Shown here piece by piece: positions 62,147 to 64,000 of a DNA stretch of 64,000 nucleotides; position 1 is the first letter of the stretch; the number at the start of each line of letters is the position of its first letter. The position numbers and the translations under genes are program-made. Origin of the DNA: Bacteroidales bacterium UBA5548 (GTDB lineage Bacteria; Bacteroidota; Bacteroidia; Bacteroidales; UBA932); contig DINE01000027.1 of assembly GCA_002425935.1 (NCBI GenBank), positions 190,246 through 254,245 of the forward strand, in the 5' to 3' direction. The notes beneath the pieces are model-generated. The model worked only from the letters and a program-made list of their open reading frames with translations. It searched no databases and was not told the DNA's origin.

Positions 62147-62726
62147 ACTTTCATTAATTACAAGAGGAATCCTGAAAGAGAATCCAATATTCGTTCTCTT
62201 TCTGGGTATGTGTCCGACTCTCGGAACAACTACATCTGCCATAAATGGTCTTGGAATGGGCCTTGCAACAACATTTGTACTCATAATGTCAAATATTGCA
62301 ATATCCTCTATTGCCGGACTTATTCCGAGCAAGGTTAGAATCCCTTCTTATATAGTGGTTATTGCATCGTTTGTAACCATTCTGCAGCTTCTTATGCAGG
62401 CATTCACGCCAGGACTTTACGAGACACTTGGACTGTTTATTCCGCTGATTGTTGTAAACTGTATTGTCCTTGGCCGGGCAGAGGCATTTGCATCGAAAAA
62501 CAGTATTGGTGACTCTGCACTTGACGGAATAGGAATCGGGCTTGGCTTTACATTAGGGTTAACTGTACTGGGGGCTGTAAGAGAGTTGCTCGGCAGTGCA
62601 TCGCTTTTTGGATTTAAACTTATTGATGGTGACGGAATGCTTGTGTTTGTACTTGCTCCCGGTGCCTTTATTGCTCTCGGCTACCTGTTGGTGCTGTTTA
62701 ATAAACTTAAAACCAGAATCTCTTAA
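62139..62726 (+). CDS. rnfE: Rnf complex subunit RnfE (membrane)
   Basis: A 195-residue membrane subunit with about six TM helices, related to RnfA/NqrD. Typical blocks are [40 protein letters not shown] and [19 protein letters not shown]. RnfA and RnfE each supply Cys at a shared iron-sulfur site; Cys is visible in MCPTLG and VVNCIV. Confidence 0.95.
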   Translation: MSKLSLITRGILKENPIFVLFLGMCPTLGTTTSAINGLGMGLATTFVLIMSNIAISSIAGLIPSKVRIPSYIVVIASFVTILQLLMQAFTPGLYETLGLFIPLIVVNCIVLGRAEAFASKNSIGDSALDGIGIGLGFTLGLTVLGAVRELLGSASLFGFKLIDGDGMLVFVLAPGAFIALGYLLVLFNKLKTRIS

Positions 62727-62737
62727 TTGATTACAGT

Positions 62738-63337
62738 ATGGAGTATATATTAATAATCATTTCGGCAGTATTTGTAAACAACATTCTTCTGTCACAGTTT
62801 CTGGGAGTCTGCCCTTTTCTTGGTGTTTCAAACAAGGTGAGCACAGCTGCGGGGATGTCGGGTGCGGTAACTTTTGTTATGGCAGTTGCAACTCTTGTCA
62901 CATACCTTTTACAGTACTATGTTCTTGTTCCGCTTGGAATTGAGTTTATGCAGACAGTAACATTTATTGTGGTTATTGCCTCGTTGGTTCAGATGGTAGA
63001 GATTATTATGAAGAAGATTAGCCCTGCACTGTATCAGGCTTTAGGTATTTTTCTCCCGCTGATTACAACCAACTGTGCGGTACTGGGTGTGGCAATTCTT
63101 GTTGTATCAAAAGAGTTCACCTTTGGTGGCGATCCTCATATGCTTAACATGGCTCAGGCTGTTGTTTTTGCAATAGCAAATGCTTTGGGATTCGGTCTGG
63201 CAATGATACTTTTTGCCGGTCTTAGAGAACAATTGGAGCTTGCAAACGTTCCTAAAGAGTTTAAGGGCACTCCGATTGCATTGATAACAGCAGGAATACT
63301 TGCTCTTGCTTTCATGGGGTTTGCCGGTTTGGTATAA
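62738..63337 (+). CDS. rnfA: Rnf complex subunit RnfA (membrane)
   Basis: A 199-residue membrane subunit, the paired partner of RnfE, with about six TM helices. The blocks [40 protein letters not shown] and [20 protein letters not shown] are diagnostic. The Cys pair (GVCPF, TTNCAV) is intact. With it the operon contains all six Rnf subunits in the order B, C, D, G, E, A. Confidence 0.96.
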   Translation: MEYILIIISAVFVNNILLSQFLGVCPFLGVSNKVSTAAGMSGAVTFVMAVATLVTYLLQYYVLVPLGIEFMQTVTFIVVIASLVQMVEIIMKKISPALYQALGIFLPLITTNCAVLGVAILVVSKEFTFGGDPHMLNMAQAVVFAIANALGFGLAMILFAGLREQLELANVPKEFKGTPIALITAGILALAFMGFAGLV

Positions 63338-63341
63338 TATT

Positions 63342-63617
63342 ATGGCAAAAGGTTTACTTGAAATTGAGCAATTACTCCGGGAGGGTGAAATTGCAAAGGC
63401 TCATCAGGATCTTATTGAGTTTCTTGAAAAGGAGCCCAAAAATGCTCAGGGTTGGTACCTTATGGGTGGCATCCTGAGGCGTCAGCAGCAGTGGGGAGAG
63501 GCTATAAATGCGCTTAACAAGGCCAAGTTTCTTGATCCTGCTGGGCCTGCCGCTCATGCGATTGAGCACATTTACGAAATACTTCGATTTCAGAATACCG
63601 ATATGATGAACCCTTAA
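63342..63617 (+). CDS. Small TPR-repeat protein
   Basis: A 91-residue protein, starting at the ATG at 63342 four bases after rnfA. It consists of about two tetratricopeptide repeats (EIAKAHQDLIEFLEKEPKNA, then GWYLMGGILRRQQQWGEAIN with ALNKAKFLDP). There is no signal peptide or TM helix, so it is cytoplasmic. Its placement at the end of the rnf operon could mean a role in Rnf assembly, but the short gap is the only evidence. Confidence 0.75.
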   Translation: MAKGLLEIEQLLREGEIAKAHQDLIEFLEKEPKNAQGWYLMGGILRRQQQWGEAINALNKAKFLDPAGPAAHAIEHIYEILRFQNTDMMNP

Positions 63618-63662
63618 TTTTCGTTAAGAGGAATAACAATCTGTTAAAATACAGCTAGGATA

Positions 63663-63710
63663 TGATGTGAACCCTAAAAGTTAGACAAATAACTTTTGGG
63701 GTTCACATCA
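63663..63710. repeat. 21-bp inverted repeat resembling abutted IS ends
   Basis: Arms at 63663-63683 and 63690-63710 pair over 21 positions with one G-T pair, enclosing GACAAA. Each arm begins TGATGTGAACCC and continues into AAAAGTTA, with outer ends TG and CA. That resembles terminal repeats of IS3-family insertion sequences common in Bacteroidota. It also lies where a terminator for the rnf-TPR transcript is expected, but no T run follows on either strand. Confidence 0.5.
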
Positions 63711-63735
63711 AAAATGGATTGGTTCTTTAAGCATA

Positions 63736-64000
63736 TTAATTGTTATCACATTTTTCCCTGTAACTTAGTTTAATTATGAAAAGATTTTGGGCATCTGTCT
63801 CTGGCAAAATTTGTTCTTTAATTTTTGTATACAATTCTGGATTTTTTTTGTTAATAAAATCTCCAACGGCTCCTTGAAATAGCTCAGGAGGGAATAAATA
63901 GTACTCTTTTAAACCACAACTGAAGAGGGGTTTGAAAAGAATAGGCAACCCATTAAAGGGATGGCAGTAAATTAAATTCCTACTTAGATCAACTAAAAAA
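63736..64000 (-). CDS. C-terminal end of an unidentified protein (runs off right edge)
   Basis: The frame is open from the right edge to a TAA at 63736-63738, giving 87 residues with no start in view. The sequence is rich in Leu, Phe, Lys and Asn (for example GAVGDFINKKNPELYTKIKE) and the DNA is AT-richer than its neighbours. The closing ILPETDAQNLFIIKLSY resembles the end of six-bladed beta-propeller proteins such as the one at 541-1746, where a charged helix is followed by NPVMIV. This is a weak resemblance, and the family is not established. Confidence 0.45.
   Translation of the reverse strand, partial: FLVDLSRNLIYCHPFNGLPILFKPLFSCGLKEYYLFPPELFQGAVGDFINKKNPELYTKIKEQILPETDAQNLFIIKLSYREKCDNN

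Noticed and set aside
1..64000. tRNA, rRNA, phage, toxin-antitoxin or defence genes
   Set aside because: No cloverleaf, rRNA core, integrase, capsid, restriction or Cas signature was found by eye on either strand; small RNAs without conserved structure cannot be excluded.

Overview
This window is a stretch of chromosome from an anaerobic member of the Bacteroidota, most likely order Bacteroidales. The evidence is consistent across the window. There is a TonB-dependent receptor with the long basic N-terminus seen in that order, many Sec or lipoprotein signals ending in AQ or SC, and families almost confined to the phylum (DUF4270, DUF4294, DUF5686, DUF3098, GSCFA, six-bladed beta-propeller lipoproteins). 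Many genes have a Bacteroides-type -7 box, TAnnTTTG, just ahead of the start codon. A dipeptidyl peptidase here closely resembles DPP5 of Porphyromonas gingivalis. I cannot name the genus.

Layout. 1-14.1 kb: the tail of a HEAT-repeat gene, a beta-propeller lipoprotein, then a divergent cluster of exported proteins. On the minus strand are a TonB receptor, a metallo-beta-lactamase-fold hydrolase, a DPP5-like peptidase and a second S9 peptidase. On the plus strand are an M20 amidohydrolase, an exported nitroreductase and a DUF5686 outer-membrane protein. 14.1-24.6 kb: purN, acpP-fabF (fatty acid synthesis), a DUF4270/glycogen-synthase-like pair, ftsX-DUF3098-uppP-lpxH (division and envelope precursors), DUF4294, a GltS-type transporter and an M19 dipeptidase. 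24.6-35.6 kb: the distal half of the S10 operon plus the spc and alpha operons, from rplP to rplQ, with secY, map, infA, rpmJ and rpoA. The proximal S10 genes (rpsJ to rpsC) do not precede rplP, which has its own promoter and a structured leader.

35.6-36.2 kb is a 640-base intergenic region and the least explained part of the window. It holds a strong terminator, a candidate 136-bp miniature inverted-repeat element with a matching 5-bp flanking duplication, and a roughly 160-bp array of degenerate repeats with a TTAAA core every 20 bp. The array leads into a cysteine-synthase-like gene with a Cys-rich tail.

36.2-50.3 kb: a nucleoside transporter, tgt and queG (queuosine), two LptF/LptG-type permeases, an epimerase-type threonine dehydrogenase, a GSCFA protein, HU, and the minus-strand run alaS, lptF/G, fmt, thiamine pyrophosphokinase. 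50.4-63.6 kb: a plus-strand run of two M23 peptidases, a MerR regulator, a Nif3-like protein, a zinc-ribbon coiled-coil protein, a class III aminotransferase, dnaB, DUF3108, RseC and the full Rnf complex (B, C, D, G, E, A), closed by a small TPR protein. The last 265 bases hold the end of an unidentified minus-strand gene beside an IS-like palindrome.

Taken together, the exported peptidases, dipeptidase, glutamate carrier, threonine dehydrogenase and Rnf ion pump fit a peptide- and amino-acid-using anaerobe. That reading is inference. Most of the window is conserved housekeeping DNA. I found no CRISPR array, tRNA, rRNA, phage, or recognisable defence or biosynthetic gene cluster.
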